Source of the DNA: Pseudocercospora fijiensis CIRAD86
Lineage: Eukaryota; Ascomycota; Dothideomycetes; Mycosphaerellales; Mycosphaerellaceae
Direction of reading: 5' to 3'
NCBI RefSeq assembly: GCF_000340215.1
Contig: NW_006921533.1
Location: 807,616-871,615 of the forward strand
DNA: 64,000 bases
Shown piece after piece: positions 31,710-42,535 of the stretch. The translations under genes were made by a program, and so were the position numbers. Numbering within the stretch: position 1 is the first letter of the stretch; every line of letters begins with the position of its first letter. The notes beneath the pieces were generated by a model, which saw only the letters and a list, made by a program, of their open reading frames with translations, made no database searches and was not told where the DNA came from.

Positions 31710-34610
31710 CTAGGAGCTCAACTTTGCAAAAACAAAGCCAACCCTTCCTCCAGGCTCGCAGATGACGCTCCGCAGCGCATCGTCCTGCACAGCACTTTCG
31801 ACGACCTCCGAAACCGACGAGTCGTTGTTGGACGTGTCAAATTCTTCGTCGTCGTCCTCGCCTGACATCATTGGTGCGACGTTAGGCTTGTGATGCGCAA
31901 GCGCCGTGTCAAAATGCGTATACTGCATTAAGCTTAACATTTTGGCGCGACCGGCAGAATCACGACTCTCCTTGGCGTTCCGTTCAATTTCTGCCTCTTG
32001 CGCATCACGGTCGACTTCAGCAAGGGTGGGAATCTTCTGTTTCTTCTTCTGTGCTAGAAATGCATGGTCATCGTCGGAGTCTCCGTCCATTCGCCATACC
32101 TCGACTCCGTTCTCGTCGAGCTCTGTGAAGGTCTGTTCTGAATCGACTTCACTTTCCGAGACATCTGCAACGGGTTGCCCGTTGCCACCACAACTGCATC
32201 CCAACAGTTTATGCGTCTGGCAGTCTTCGCCTTCGTCCAGCGTGAATAGATCGCGGAGCTCCGCTTGCGTGAAACCACTCGCGGCGGCTTTGCCATCAAC
32301 GATGCTGTCTGCAAGACCGACCTTGCTCACTTGGCGCTGAAAGATCTTCTCATCGAGAGCTCCCTGGGTAAGCAGACGGTAGATGAAGCAAGGTCTCTTC
32401 TGACCATCTCTGTGCACGCGTGCCATGGCCTGAAGATCGGTTGCAGGGTTCCAATCCATATCGAACATGACTAGTCGGGAGGCGCCTATCAGGTTGAGAC
32501 CAACTCCTCCTGCTTTTGCTGACAGCAACAGCACGAAGGCCTTCTTACGGGGCCACCTGTTGAAGTGATCGACGATCTCCTGACGCTTATTCGTAGGTGT
32601 GCTTCCATCAAGCCGAAGAAAGCTCATATCCATGGATGTCAAAAGGCGACCGAGTACATCCATTGTGGAGGTGTAATTGCTCACGACCACAACCTTTTCG
32701 TCAGTATGAGTGTGAATTTGGTGAAGCAAGGAATCGAACACCTGCAGCTTGCCACTAGAACCAGCAGAGCCGAGCAAATGCTTCGGCACATCCTCGAAGA
32801 GGTCAGAGCGCTTGGTCTGCTCATCCTTGTCGCCCGTCTTTTGTATCAGCAGGTTGGGACTGTTGCAAACTTTCTTGAGAATCATAATGAGCTCCAACAC
32901 CACAGCTTTGGTGTTCATTGCAGCCATGAACGCCTGCGAACTGACGATCATGCGATACACAGTCTTCTGAGCTTCTGTCGGTCTACAGAAGACCACATAT
33001 TCCGTCTTGGGTGGTAGATACTTATTCAAAATCTCCGCAGTGCGGCGCAGAATAAATTTGCCAGTAAGATCAGCGAGCTGGGCGCTTCGAGCTTCGCCCT
33101 TTTCCAGATCAGACTGCGACGCACCAGGCTGTCGCGATTTGAGGATGGGTGTTTCGAATTCCTTCTTGAAGGTTGTGTATTTGCTCATGATGTTAGGATT
33201 GACAAAGTCGACCATCGTGTAGAATTCAGAAAGATCATTCTGGATCGGTGTGCCGCTAAGAATGATTCGTCGATCGGTGTTCAACGATTTGATAGCACCA
33301 GCGGCCTTGTTGCTTGCAGTCTTGAGGCGGTGTCCTTCATCACAGATGACGATGTCGATCCCAGTTCCTCCTTGGAGCTGATCCTTGACTTTGGTGAGCT
33401 TCTCATAGCCGATGATCATTACGTGATAGGCTCTGCCTTTCGTGAAATCCGTGAGTCGCATCTTGTTGTCATCAGCAACAAATACGCCGATGCGCTCGCT
33501 GCCCAGCCACTTGCGAAACTCGTTCCGCCAATTCTTGATCAATGACACTGGACAGACGATGAGAGCCTTCTTGATGACAGGAGCATCTTCGAAGACCGGA
33601 TTCTGTTTAAGAAGCGTCCACAGCAGTGCAATGGTCTGCAAAGTCTTTCCGAGCCCCATTTCATCCGCTAAGATCGCACCTTCGCCATCGTAATCTTTCA
33701 TGCCCATCACACATTCGTAGAGAAATGCAACGCCTTCACGCTGATGCTCTCGAAGATGTTTCGTGAGCAGCGGATCGACGACAACATCGACAATCTGTCT
33801 ACCTTTCGGCACACTAGCCAGTCGCTTCATGACCAGAGCATTCTCACCCTTGGGGTCATGGCGCGGTTCGGGAATTTTCGAAGTCTTTGATGTTGACTCG
33901 ACCGTGTTGTGTAGGAGCGGAGTCTTGAAGGTGGACTTTGTAGATTGAGTTGAAGCGATGGCTGTGGTCAAACGTTCCTTCTGGGATTCAGCAAGCTTCT
34001 TATGCTTCGCCTGTGCCTTCTGTGAAACGCGATTGGTCTTATCAATCTCCTTCAACGAGGGCGCAGGCGTAGACTTTTTGGTGCCGAGAAAGACACGACC
34101 AGAGATATATTCTTCTCTGGGAAGAATGTTATCGACCTCCACCTCCTTGCCACCTATGGAGAGCTCTGAGCCAGACAGAAGTGGGCCTCTGACCACCCCA
34201 CGACCGAGTTCTTTACCACAGATGTCCTGAAGGACACCAGACTTGCCAGAGACGGAGAGCACACCATCACCATCCCAAGTCTTGTTCTTCTTCGTTGTGA
34301 ACTTCCGCCACAAGACCAGATAATAGGTTTGAAGAGCATCCTCAGGCTGGGTCGCAGGTTGAGAGGATGCATTGGGGAGTGGAGTGAGAGGCTTCCGAAT
34401 CGCTGGTGGCTGGAATTTTTGCGATGGAAGAAGTGGTTTTGTGCTGGGCGCAGTCGACAGAATCTTTGCGGCAGCAATGGTCGACTCCACACCGTCTTCC
34501 TCGTCGCCTTGTTTGCTGATACGACGCCTCTTTGCAGGGGGTCCGCCCAAAGGCGGCGATGGCACTTGAGCAGGCCGATTGACCAGACTCGGCGGCTTGA
34601 AGGGCTTCAT
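31710..34610 (-). CDS. RDH54: Rdh54/Tid1 (Rad54B-type) recombination translocase
   Basis: Swi2/Snf2 DNA translocase that works with Rad51/Dmc1 in homologous recombination in the nucleus. Single exon, 966 aa from the ATG at 34610 (KPFKPPSLVNRPAQ follows). Residues about 93-175 form the N-terminal domain typical of Rad54B/Rdh54 rather than Rad54: YYLVLWRKFTTKKNKTWDGD, then GKELGR and IGGKEVEVD. The ATPase core starts at HLREHQREGVAFLYE, with Walker A DEMGLGKT (about 316-323) and DEGH (about 424-427). The helicase C lobe contains SAKAGGVGLNLIGA and ARVHRDGQ. A KRRR basic patch near residue 27 may serve nuclear import. All catalytic motifs are intact. It is divergent from the cupin gene, with about 0.6 kb between them. 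Confidence 0.93.
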   Translation of the reverse strand: MKPFKPPSLVNRPAQVPSPPLGGPPAKRRRISKQGDEEDGVESTIAAAKILSTAPSTKPLLPSQKFQPPAIRKPLTPLPNASSQPATQPEDALQTYYLVLWRKFTTKKNKTWDGDGVLSVSGKSGVLQDICGKELGRGVVRGPLLSGSELSIGGKEVEVDNILPREEYISGRVFLGTKKSTPAPSLKEIDKTNRVSQKAQAKHKKLAESQKERLTTAIASTQSTKSTFKTPLLHNTVESTSKTSKIPEPRHDPKGENALVMKRLASVPKGRQIVDVVVDPLLTKHLREHQREGVAFLYECVMGMKDYDGEGAILADEMGLGKTLQTIALLWTLLKQNPVFEDAPVIKKALIVCPVSLIKNWRNEFRKWLGSERIGVFVADDNKMRLTDFTKGRAYHVMIIGYEKLTKVKDQLQGGTGIDIVICDEGHRLKTASNKAAGAIKSLNTDRRIILSGTPIQNDLSEFYTMVDFVNPNIMSKYTTFKKEFETPILKSRQPGASQSDLEKGEARSAQLADLTGKFILRRTAEILNKYLPPKTEYVVFCRPTEAQKTVYRMIVSSQAFMAAMNTKAVVLELIMILKKVCNSPNLLIQKTGDKDEQTKRSDLFEDVPKHLLGSAGSSGKLQVFDSLLHQIHTHTDEKVVVVSNYTSTMDVLGRLLTSMDMSFLRLDGSTPTNKRQEIVDHFNRWPRKKAFVLLLSAKAGGVGLNLIGASRLVMFDMDWNPATDLQAMARVHRDGQKRPCFIYRLLTQGALDEKIFQRQVSKVGLADSIVDGKAAASGFTQAELRDLFTLDEGEDCQTHKLLGCSCGGNGQPVADVSESEVDSEQTFTELDENGVEVWRMDGDSDDDHAFLAQKKKQKIPTLAEVDRDAQEAEIERNAKESRDSAGRAKMLSLMQYTHFDTALAHHKPNVAPMMSGEDDDEEFDTSNNDSSVSEVVESAVQDDALRSVICEPGGRVGFVFAKLSS

Positions 34611-35228
34611 CGTGATGGCCGCCGCTCTTTTGCCATTGCCATGGCGTATTGTTAGGAGGTGCAGATGCAAGCATTCAGGCAAGCGCGACGCGTCGTGCCA
34701 AGACCACGCGAAAGCGTCGCCACAGTCACGCCTTCACCTTCGTCATCCAGTCTCAGCAGATTGCCTTCTCTTTCTCGCTAGAGTATTTGTCTGGAACACA
34801 ATGCTTGTTCATGCTGTTCACCTCGAAACTGCTCAGAGACTCAGCATCGCCGCCACACGATGTAGGGCTTCATTGCCGCAGATCCATGTCCTGACCTCGC
34901 TCCCACTCCACGGCACCGAAAGCAATTCTGAAGCTATCCGGCTCCGAACACAGTACAATTTGTGCCAGGATGATGTTGCTAAGGCTCTCAGATGCTTCAA
35001 ATGGATTTTGGCCATGGTCACAGCAGGTTCAAGATGCGGTGGTTCTAAACCAAAGGCCCCACTATCTCCGACATCACATCACCACATCTCTCAGCTGAGT
35101 GCTCTTCTCTGTTCCTTTTCATGCAGTCTCCGCTTTCCCACAATTGCCCCTTTCAAGAATCGAATCTTCTCAATTCTTGAGACCGAACGAAGGGACTTGA
35201 CTCACTGCACACATTCGGCAGAACAACC
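34611..35228. other. Divergent promoter region, rdh54 / cupin
   Basis: 618 bp between two head-to-head genes. I see no further gene; the open frame running through it is antisense to rdh54 and has no domain. Confidence 0.5.
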
Positions 35229-35802
35229 ATGGCCGGCCTAGTCAGCGTACCAGACAGAGACATCGAGTTTGTCGAAGCGAAAGCTGGCGAAGTCCTCAAA
35301 CTCGGTCCATTGACCTGTCGAATCTTAGAAGACGGCTCTCACACAGGTAAGCTGAAGTCATCGCCCAATTCTAAAGACCACCCATCCTCACACCCAAACA
35401 GACAACCGCCTAGGCTCCGCCGAACTAATCATGCCCCCCAAAACCCCCGGACCCCCACCACACTGGCACGAAATGCACGACGAAACCTTCCTAATCACGC
35501 AAGGCACCGTACGCTTCCACATCCCAGACACCACCTCCGAAGGCCACGACAAAAAAATCCTCGACGCAAAAACCGGAGACTACGTCGTCGTCCCAATCCG
35601 AGCCCCACATACATTCAGCAATCCCTTTGACGAAGAAGCAAAAATTTTCTTCACGACGACTCCAAGTTTCTATATCAATTATTTCAAATTGTTGAGTCAG
35701 TTGGCGGAGCCGGATCAACCTGTGCCGGCGGAAGTGAATGTTAAGGCTATGGCGATGTTTGCGACGGTTTTGGCTGATAGGAAGCCGAGGAAGCCGGAGT
35801 AG
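35229..35802 (+). CDS. Cupin-domain protein, two exons
   Basis: Exons 35229-35346 and 35402-35802 across a 55-nt intron (donor GTAAGC, acceptor ACAG); 172 aa. A single conserved cupin barrel: motif 1 HWHEMHDETFLITQG gives the two His and one Glu of the metal site, and motif 2 GDYVVVPIRAPHTFSNP gives the last His. The C-terminal helix region (about 135-172) is charged. Single-cupin fungal proteins include quercetinase-like dioxygenases and many of unknown substrate; the substrate cannot be read from sequence. No signal peptide, so probably cytosolic. The second exon uses C-rich codons at its start. Confidence 0.88.
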
Positions 35803-36358
35803 GAAGATGATTTATTTACTAAATGCGATGTTGAGGGGAGAGATGGTAGGAGTATATCACGAAATAGAGATTTGAAGCAGCTTCTCAGGCGTTGATATAG
35901 TACTACGGTTATAGGCCATTGACAGATTAGCGATTGATGAGCATTCTGCGCTCATTGCGAACAAGAAATTTGACGGAAGTGTTTGGGAGTAAGTATGCGC
36001 TGATCTGTATGATCGAGGGTTTTGGAGTCGGGGATGAGGTGAGTGAGGAGGATCCCAAGATTTTGGCGCCGCCGGAGAGTAAATTTGACTTCTGGAGTGA
36101 GAGAAGGGACAAGAAAGGCCATCGAGGACGAAAGCGTTTCGACGGGCGATTGATTGAGCTATTCCGCAATCGAGAGATGTTAGCTCAAAGCTAGCGGTGG
36201 TCGCTCCGATGTTTGACGCCGTCAATGACGCTCTGCCTGCCACACTAGATCAGAGGTAAGGACGTAGTACGAGGCGTTTGATACAAAACATGCCAATACA
36301 ATGCTCCGCCTGAACGCCTCGCTAGAATATTTCACTATAACCATGTACAGCCTATAAA
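35803..36358. other. Convergent 3' region, cupin / sec63
   Basis: 556 bp with no supported gene. Small open frames on both strands overlap each other and lack domains. Confidence 0.5.
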
Positions 36359-38526
36359 CTACCACCAGCCCTTCTTCTTGACCTGGGCATCTTCAGCCTC
36401 GCTGTCCGTATCGGTGTCTGTTTCGCTTTCAGAGTCCTGATCCTCATCATCGGTGCCAGATTCGTAGTCGCTATCTTCTTCTAGCTTCTTCCGCAGGCGC
36501 TCATTGCGGCGCGGACGATCTGCATCAGCGGTGGGTTTCCCTTGCAGCGCAGCCATTTGACCGGCAATAGTGTCTGCGAATGAATCAGTATTAGGGTAGA
36601 GTAGAGCGGAACAGGCATGCTCACCTTCTTCTGGTTCGCTGATCTCGTCATCGTCCACCTCCTGAGCTTTGCTTGGGTCATCAACGTTGAGCGAGATATC
36701 TTGCTTATAGTCAAAGCCGATATAGCTGTCGCATACCATGTGCATCGGAATTTGTACTCGCCGGGTTGTGGTGGTGCACCGAATTGCATCTTGAGTGTGA
36801 CGACCGCAAACGTTGGCTTGCCATCAGCGTCGAACGGCTTCTTGTCGAAAGTGACAAAGGTGAATGGCGGAACGGCAATCTTGCCTTGCCGGCCATCCGC
36901 CAGAAAGACGTGCCACTTCGGCGCTCTATCCTTGGCAAAGAAGGGGGCATGTGCAAGAGGAACGGGGTTCTGCTCTTGCTCAATCTTTTGAGCTTTGACG
37001 TCGCCCTCGGCTGGGTCAATGTCTAGAAGGTCCTTCTCATCAACTTTGGGGATTCGAGATGCAGGTGTGCCGGGTGGTATGAAGCGAGCTTTGATGACCA
37101 TTTGCACTAGGGACGATGGAATGATGTACTTCTCGCCAGCCACCTTAAAGAATGCCTTTTCAACGCGAAGATATGGCAGCTTCATCGCAACACCTTCAGC
37201 AACTTTCAACTTATCGTTGGTGATTCCAGCTGCCTGAGCAAGCGCTTGTCGTTGTTCGGCAGGCAGAGCCATAAAAGACTGAATGGTCATATGCTCCTTG
37301 TTTGTGTTGGCGGCATTCTCAATTTGGCGGATGGCTGTGGATGTGAAATGTGGTAGTTGCAGCAACGGTGAGCGTGAAGCTGACGAAGGCGGTACAGCTT
37401 GCACAAGAGACTGGTTGACATGGTAGGTGGACATCAGTGGTGCGGTGAAGCCGAATGCCAGTGTAATCGATATGAAAGCTTGATTCATTTGTTCGGCGGT
37501 AGGAGCGATCTCGAATTTCTCTGCTTCGAGGGTCTTGTCTCCAAGGTCGGTGCGAGTAAGATAGGCCCAGAGTAGAGCAAGAGTCTTTCTCCGGACTTGA
37601 TCTTCCAAATCCTGTAGCTTGGTCTGGTCTTTCGGGAGGAGCGCGGCCTCCGGATTGGAGAGCAGTCTATTTTCAAGCTTGCCCAGATCCTGTTCGCTCT
37701 TTGTACCGTGCAGGATGTCTCTGAACTCAACAGCAGTGCTGATAGCAGAGACGACATCACCGCCATCCATACGCTCCTTGTATTCACGCACCATATTTCC
37801 AGCGCTGGTGACAAGAATGCGCTCTCGTGTCTGCTTTTGCATCCCGTACCACCACTTGCCGACTAGCCATGGCAGACCAATGCCCAGGAGCAAGCCGTAC
37901 ATGGCCAGAATGTACTTTCCACTTCCCTCAGCAACAAGGAATTGTGGCAGTGCGATTCCGAAGCTCGCGCTCTGCTTGCCATCTGGGTGGCCGTACATCT
38001 GGTAGTTGTTGCGAATCTCTTCGTCAGTCAGAGCTTTGTACGCCTTGACAATCTCGACCCAGTCGTCGTTGATGGAAGCTTCTGTTTCATTGAGGGCAGG
38101 ATTGGGCTGGCGCTTGTCAGGATGCATAGTGATGGACAGGCGTCTGTAGCGCGAGTTGATCTCCTTCTCTGTGGCAGACATGCCGATATTCAGGATACTG
38201 TACGGGTCCCAGATCTTCGTCTCGGTACGTGCAGTGACAAGCACGAGGTAGACCATGTACGCCATAACGAGCCATCCTGTGACGGCGGTGAGCATACGCT
38301 TGAGTCGCAGCTCTTTCCGCTTCTGCTTGGCGCGCTGAGCGAGAATGATATCCTCATTGTCCGGCTTGTATCCCGAGTCAATGTGGCCTGCTTTTGCGAG
38401 CGCGGAGGTGTCGGTGGGTGTTCGCAGGAGGGAGTATGTGAGAGGGAGGGTGACCAGAGACGTCATGGTCAAGACGAAGTAGGGGAAGAATTGCGCATCG
38501 GCATCGTAGTTGTATTCGTTCGACAT
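36359..38526 (-). CDS. SEC63: Sec63, ER translocon J-protein, with apparent frameshift
   Basis: Subunit of the Sec62/63 complex that recruits BiP/Kar2 to the Sec61 channel for post-translational import into the ER. ATG 38526. TM1 about 13-32, TM2 about 79-98, then a lumenal J domain (WDPYSILNIGMSATEKEI) with an intact HPD at 135-137, TM3 about 205-228, then the cytosolic Sec63/Brr2-type region. The frame runs well to GAPPQPGEYKFR. The next expected residues MHMVCDSYIGFDYKQ are in another frame starting at 36745, so one base appears missing at about 36746. The frame then continues through a 51-nt intron (36574-36624, donor GTGAGC) to an acidic tail ending KKKGWW at 36359. Frame-corrected length is about 705 aa, normal for the family. 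Sequencing or assembly error is the likeliest cause; without correction the protein stops after 681 aa with a foreign tail. Confidence 0.88.
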
Positions 38527-40034
38527 GGCCGCGGCGATTGAAGAGCGCTATGCGCACGCTGTGCCGTCGAGGCTGAGGCTGGTTTGTATAGTTCCTGTCG
38601 TTGTCTGCCAAAACTAATCCAAGTGAAGGCGTGACTTTGTATGCTTCTTTATTGTCGTCGGCTTTGGGCTTTCGAAGAGAACGCCGTCAGATGCAGCCGC
38701 AAAGTGGCACACGTTTGAAGGAAGTGCGGTAGAATGAAAGAGAAAGCGCGAAAGACCAAAGGTCGTCGGTGGTGAGGAGAAAGTCGTAGTGTGTCCTCTA
38801 TAACCGCTGTCGCTGTCACATTTCCTTGAACACCTTAGGTGGCATTAATGGATTCGGAGAGACAGTCGGGCCGTGCGCAACCAGGCCAGGGTCAAAACTC
38901 AAAAATGGTGCTGGTGCTCTCCTTTTGCTGCGCTGTCTCCTGTGCCTAACGCGCTCACGCTGCGCCATCATATATCGCATTCTATGGACACCTGAATCAC
39001 CCCGATCTGTTGTATTGGAGCGACTGTCTCCTGTCGTCGGCGCCGCAGTTGCCAACCAGGCTGGTTAGCTGCACTTTTGCCGCCCCCGAAAATGCGATTC
39101 GACTTTTTGCCTGATCATATGGACTACTGATGGCCTCGTCAAATACACGCAGCCCTGAAGACATTTCTGTAGCGCGCTGGGGGGCATGAGCATGAGCAGG
39201 AGCATGAGCATGAGCATGAGCATGAGCATGAGCATGAGCATGAGCATGAGCATGAGCATGAGCATGAGCATGAGCATGAGCATGAGCATGAGCATGGGAT
39301 TCGATGTTCACCGCGAAGCCCAACAGTGCTGGGTCAGGCAGTTCTATCCATGGGAGTGCTATCTGTCGATGCTCGAGTGCGCTGGCTACTGGCTACCCGG
39401 CATAAGCTCGAAATGGGTTTGAGGGCCTGCGGAAAGCGAGACCTGAGCGTGTCTGCGGTTTGAGAAGTCTGCAGTCGTTCCCGAAACGCGCTCAGCTTCC
39501 CACAGCTTAGTCCACACCCAGCACGTCTCGAGATGACACTGGCGCTCCTGTCACATCTGGTCACTACCAAGCCTTCTCTGCGTTCCGGACTAAGGTACGT
39601 TTGCAATCTGCGGATGGAAGACCGCATGCCTTGACCTGAACCAACTTCGGGGAGTGTTTCTCACGTTTTTGGGCGTCGTTTCAGGGAGAGCGTGTCTCAA
39701 AGCTATTCTTCAGCCTAGCCATAATGCACTCTCCAAAAATCAGTGGCGCCACGGATAAAGGACTTTGACCGCGCGGCGTCCTGGTGTCTCGCTGTGCGTA
39801 GGAACTAATTGCGACAGCAATCAGTCGCAAGACCTTTGTTGCACACGATCTGCGTATCTCGGCAATAAAAGATGATCTTCTTTTCTTCATGAGAGCATGC
39901 CACTTCCTCACGCCTGCAGACTCCAATCCCTGTGCGACCTCCACAAATACGACCCTTGTACCACTTCCAATACCTACAGTCTGCTGACTCTACTGACTAT
40001 CGCCTGATCAAACCCTTCTCGATTGGCGTCGAAG
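38527..40034. other. Divergent intergenic region with hexanucleotide array
   Basis: About 1.5 kb between sec63 and the next plus-strand gene. Apart from the hexanucleotide array at 39184-39296 I see nothing. The His-Ala and Met-Ser frames produced by the array are artefacts of its period. Confidence 0.55.
39184..39296. repeat. (GCATGA)n hexanucleotide array, about 19 copies
   Basis: About 113 bp of near-perfect 6-bp repeats GCATGA with one GCAGGA variant near the left end. Sits in the sec63 upstream region. Confidence 0.92.
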
Positions 40035-41060
40035 ATGCAAATGGAAAAATCTCAAGATTTGTCAGATACAACATTGACCACTGACAACAAAACTAATCCG
40101 TGTGCAACCGTCATGCCATCACTAAGCATAGATTCTGTGCACGAACTTCAGGAAGCAACTGCCGACCTCAGCATATCCGATGAGCATACTCAACGAACCA
40201 GAAAGCCATCTCTGAAGTCGTCGCGGAACGACACTGACTCCAATATCAAGTCTAGGAAACGGGTGCAATTCAGTGAGAAGCTCGAGGAGCATCGAGAAGT
40301 TCCTACGAGATGGGAGACTCTATGCGAGCGCATCAACCTGAAGCCGCTTCAACGATCCGCAATTTCTGATCATGAGCTGTCTTCCTTCCACGGACAAGCA
40401 AAGGCACCCGACACTCCTCCACCCTGGCATATTGAGCGTGTCGAAAGCAAAATGAGCTGGGACTCTGATGGAGTGCTTCCAGAGACGCAGCATGACACTT
40501 CGACATCGATGAGGGGGTCAGTCCCAGTATCATATTTTGACTATGGGCTTATCTCGAGGACGACATCTCCATTCGGCCCCAGAACAACACAAGTTGTGAG
40601 CACAAACGTGACACTGCCCAAAGATCCACATCGGAAAATCGCTTCACGATCCACAAGCCATGTAATGCGCCGACGACTCCACAACACGCAGCATGCGCTG
40701 AAAAGCACTCAAGAGCGGAGGACCTCTCGCATGTCTGCTTTACGAGCACGACGTTTCATCCATCAACGGAGAGCACCTCAGTCTGCTCCTCGAAGACCTA
40801 GTCAGATCGGGCACTTTGATTCCAGTATCACACCACAGCTTGCTACTGCAATTCGACACCCTACTACCCAAAAAGCGATCAGGCCTTCAAAGCTGGTCGC
40901 ATCAAGGAGAGACACCACAACGAGCACGCAGTTGCGATCTGAAGAAGAGGATATCATTGATCTTGTAGGTGCGATGCGATTCACACGTCCGCGTACTTAC
41001 ATCGACGACATGCGTGCTATCCGCCAGCCTTCCGCTTTCGCACGAGTAGTACAAGCTTGA
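40035..41060 (+). CDS. Hypothetical protein, 341 aa, basic and Ser/Arg-rich
   Basis: I do not recognise this protein. The first ATG is at 40035 (MQMEKSQDLSD); a TTG twelve bases upstream is not needed. No membrane segment, signal peptide or catalytic motif. Features: Ser/Thr-rich N-terminus, a basic KSRKRVQFSEKLEEHRE block (about residue 73-89) that resembles the KVxF/RVxF docking site of PP1 regulators, an aromatic PPPWHIERVESKMSWDSD stretch, a strongly basic region (about 200-260, many Arg) and an acidic patch EEEDIIDL near the end. Length, codon use and lack of stops support a real single-exon gene. The PP1 idea is inference only. Confidence 0.7.
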   Translation: MQMEKSQDLSDTTLTTDNKTNPCATVMPSLSIDSVHELQEATADLSISDEHTQRTRKPSLKSSRNDTDSNIKSRKRVQFSEKLEEHREVPTRWETLCERINLKPLQRSAISDHELSSFHGQAKAPDTPPPWHIERVESKMSWDSDGVLPETQHDTSTSMRGSVPVSYFDYGLISRTTSPFGPRTTQVVSTNVTLPKDPHRKIASRSTSHVMRRRLHNTQHALKSTQERRTSRMSALRARRFIHQRRAPQSAPRRPSQIGHFDSSITPQLATAIRHPTTQKAIRPSKLVASRRDTTTSTQLRSEEEDIIDLVGAMRFTRPRTYIDDMRAIRQPSAFARVVQA

Positions 41061-41529
41061 GGCCATGTTCGGAGCAAGAAAGCTGCACCACGCTTATGTT
41101 CACCGAATCTATCATTGTTCGTGGCGTAAGGCTAGGCGAATTCCACGCGACACAGGTCTTCCAAATTTCCTAATTACAGTACAGTACTCTCGCGAAGGAT
41201 CAACTCAGCTGATTGCGTATTCGTTTTGACCGAAACGATTTCCATTTCCAGCTACCAAGCTTCGCCGCAGCTGAAGCTGAAGGAATGGACCCTGGCTTGA
41301 TGCCCTGGACGGTGACCAGGCCGAGGTGAGCGGATCTTGGTTGTACTACGCTGCACGCCATCTTATCAGATGTGTCCTTGCCGTTCGGATGAGGTTCCGT
41401 TTTCCTCCTCTTCAGCTGTCTCATGTCTCCACGGGGTGGACCCCAATCCTGCAAGAATCCACCGCGCTTGAACTTCGGACAATCCCGCGACATTGATGGC
41501 CGAGAACACCCACCATACCAAGCACCTTG
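41061..41529. other. Intergenic, no feature seen
   Basis: 469 bp between two plus-strand genes. No domain-bearing frame; should hold the 3' UTR of the first and the promoter of the second gene. Confidence 0.5.
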
Positions 41530-42240
41530 ATGACAACAACTCAACCGCTCTCAAACAATACACACCAGATCAAACACTTCACTCACCATTACCATCCCAT
41601 GTACGAATCAAAATTAAAACATAACCCAAAAATGCCCTCCAACCCAACCCAACTGTCCCTCCTCAACACCCTGAGCTACGCCGACCTCGAAGCAATAAAA
41701 ACCCGCCTCGAAAGCGTCCGACACCACATCCTCCTCCTCCAAAACGCGCAATCCTTAATCTTCAAACTCCCCGGCGAACTTCGAAACAAAATTTTCTTGT
41801 TTGCCATGCACGCCGAGATTTTGGACCGAAAACAAGGCAGCAAAAAACAAGCAAGTTTCTCCTTCGAGGAACCGGCGTTTTTTCGAACGAGTCGTCAGAT
41901 TCACGCGGAATGCCTTGGACTTTGGTATCGGGATGTGGTTTTTTGGGAGGAATTTGTAGACAGAGCAGCACCAGCACGGTTGAGAATTGATTCTGGTCTT
42001 GTTGATGATGAGGAGGCGTTCAAGGTTTGGAGAAGGCTTGAGATGCATAAGGTGAAAGAGATTTGTTGTGAGAGGAATGAAATTGGGAAGTTGACGTTGA
42101 TTACTCAGGCAGCGCATTGTGATTTGAGGAAGACGAGGGAGAGTGTGGAAGGGAGTCGAAGTATTTGTCCGAGGAAGGGTTTGGTTAGGGTGCAAGGGTA
42201 TGATATGGGAATGCCGTCTTTGCGATGGTGGGTGTGGTGA
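41530..42240 (+). CDS. 2EXR / F-box-like domain protein
   Basis: 236 aa from ATG 41530; ATGs at 41599 and 41632 are possible alternative starts, since the first 35 residues are low-complexity and His/Thr-rich. Residues about 78-92 read IFKLPGELRNKIFLF, the F-box-like/2EXR signature common in large fungal families, followed by FFRTSRQIHAECLGLWY, which is the usual second block of these proteins. Function in such proteins is mostly unknown; some act as substrate adaptors. Single exon. The 3' end lies 84 bp from a small MITE. Confidence 0.75.
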   Translation: MTTTQPLSNNTHQIKHFTHHYHPMYESKLKHNPKMPSNPTQLSLLNTLSYADLEAIKTRLESVRHHILLLQNAQSLIFKLPGELRNKIFLFAMHAEILDRKQGSKKQASFSFEEPAFFRTSRQIHAECLGLWYRDVVFWEEFVDRAAPARLRIDSGLVDDEEAFKVWRRLEMHKVKEICCERNEIGKLTLITQAAHCDLRKTRESVEGSRSICPRKGLVRVQGYDMGMPSLRWWVW

Positions 42241-42323
42241 GTGCGACACGATCAATGGAAAGCTCGGTCATCTCTTCATTACCCATAGCGGCGTCGCGTA
42301 TATCTATCTATGCAGTCATGATA

Positions 42324-42454
42324 CAGCGTCTCTACACTTCGGAGTGAAAAAGACTTGGGCCGGACCGCTGAATAACAAGTGACTATTCGCTGTAATCCTT
42401 GCTTCTCAGGGAGTTGGTGAATACCCACTTTCACTCCGAAGTGTTCAGACGCTG
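42324..42454. mobile_element. 131-bp MITE, mariner-like ends
   Basis: 26-bp terminal inverted repeats beginning CAGCGTCT, 24 of 26 identical between arms (left 42324-42349, right 42429-42454). A TA dinucleotide sits immediately outside each end, which is the Tc1/mariner/Fot1-type target duplication. The inside (about 79 bp) has no coding capacity. It lies between the convergent 2EXR and MFS genes, in their 3' regions. It is not RIP-mutated. Confidence 0.75.
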
Positions 42455-42535
42455 TATGTATACACTTACAATGAAGTTTTCCCAAATTCCCGCCTACCCG
42501 CTAGCTTTTGTCCCGTACTTTCATCACGCACCAAC

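Noticed and set aside
31710..34610. Assignment as Rad54
   Set aside because: The N-terminal TWDGD...IGGKEVEVD domain is characteristic of Rdh54/Rad54B, so that name is preferred.
34579..35241. 220-codon plus-strand frame over the rdh54 start
   Set aside because: Antisense to a well-supported gene, no domain, starts at a non-ATG codon or late ATG.
38997..39323. His-Ala repeat protein on the minus strand
   Set aside because: Artefact of the hexanucleotide array; flanking residues are not coding-like.
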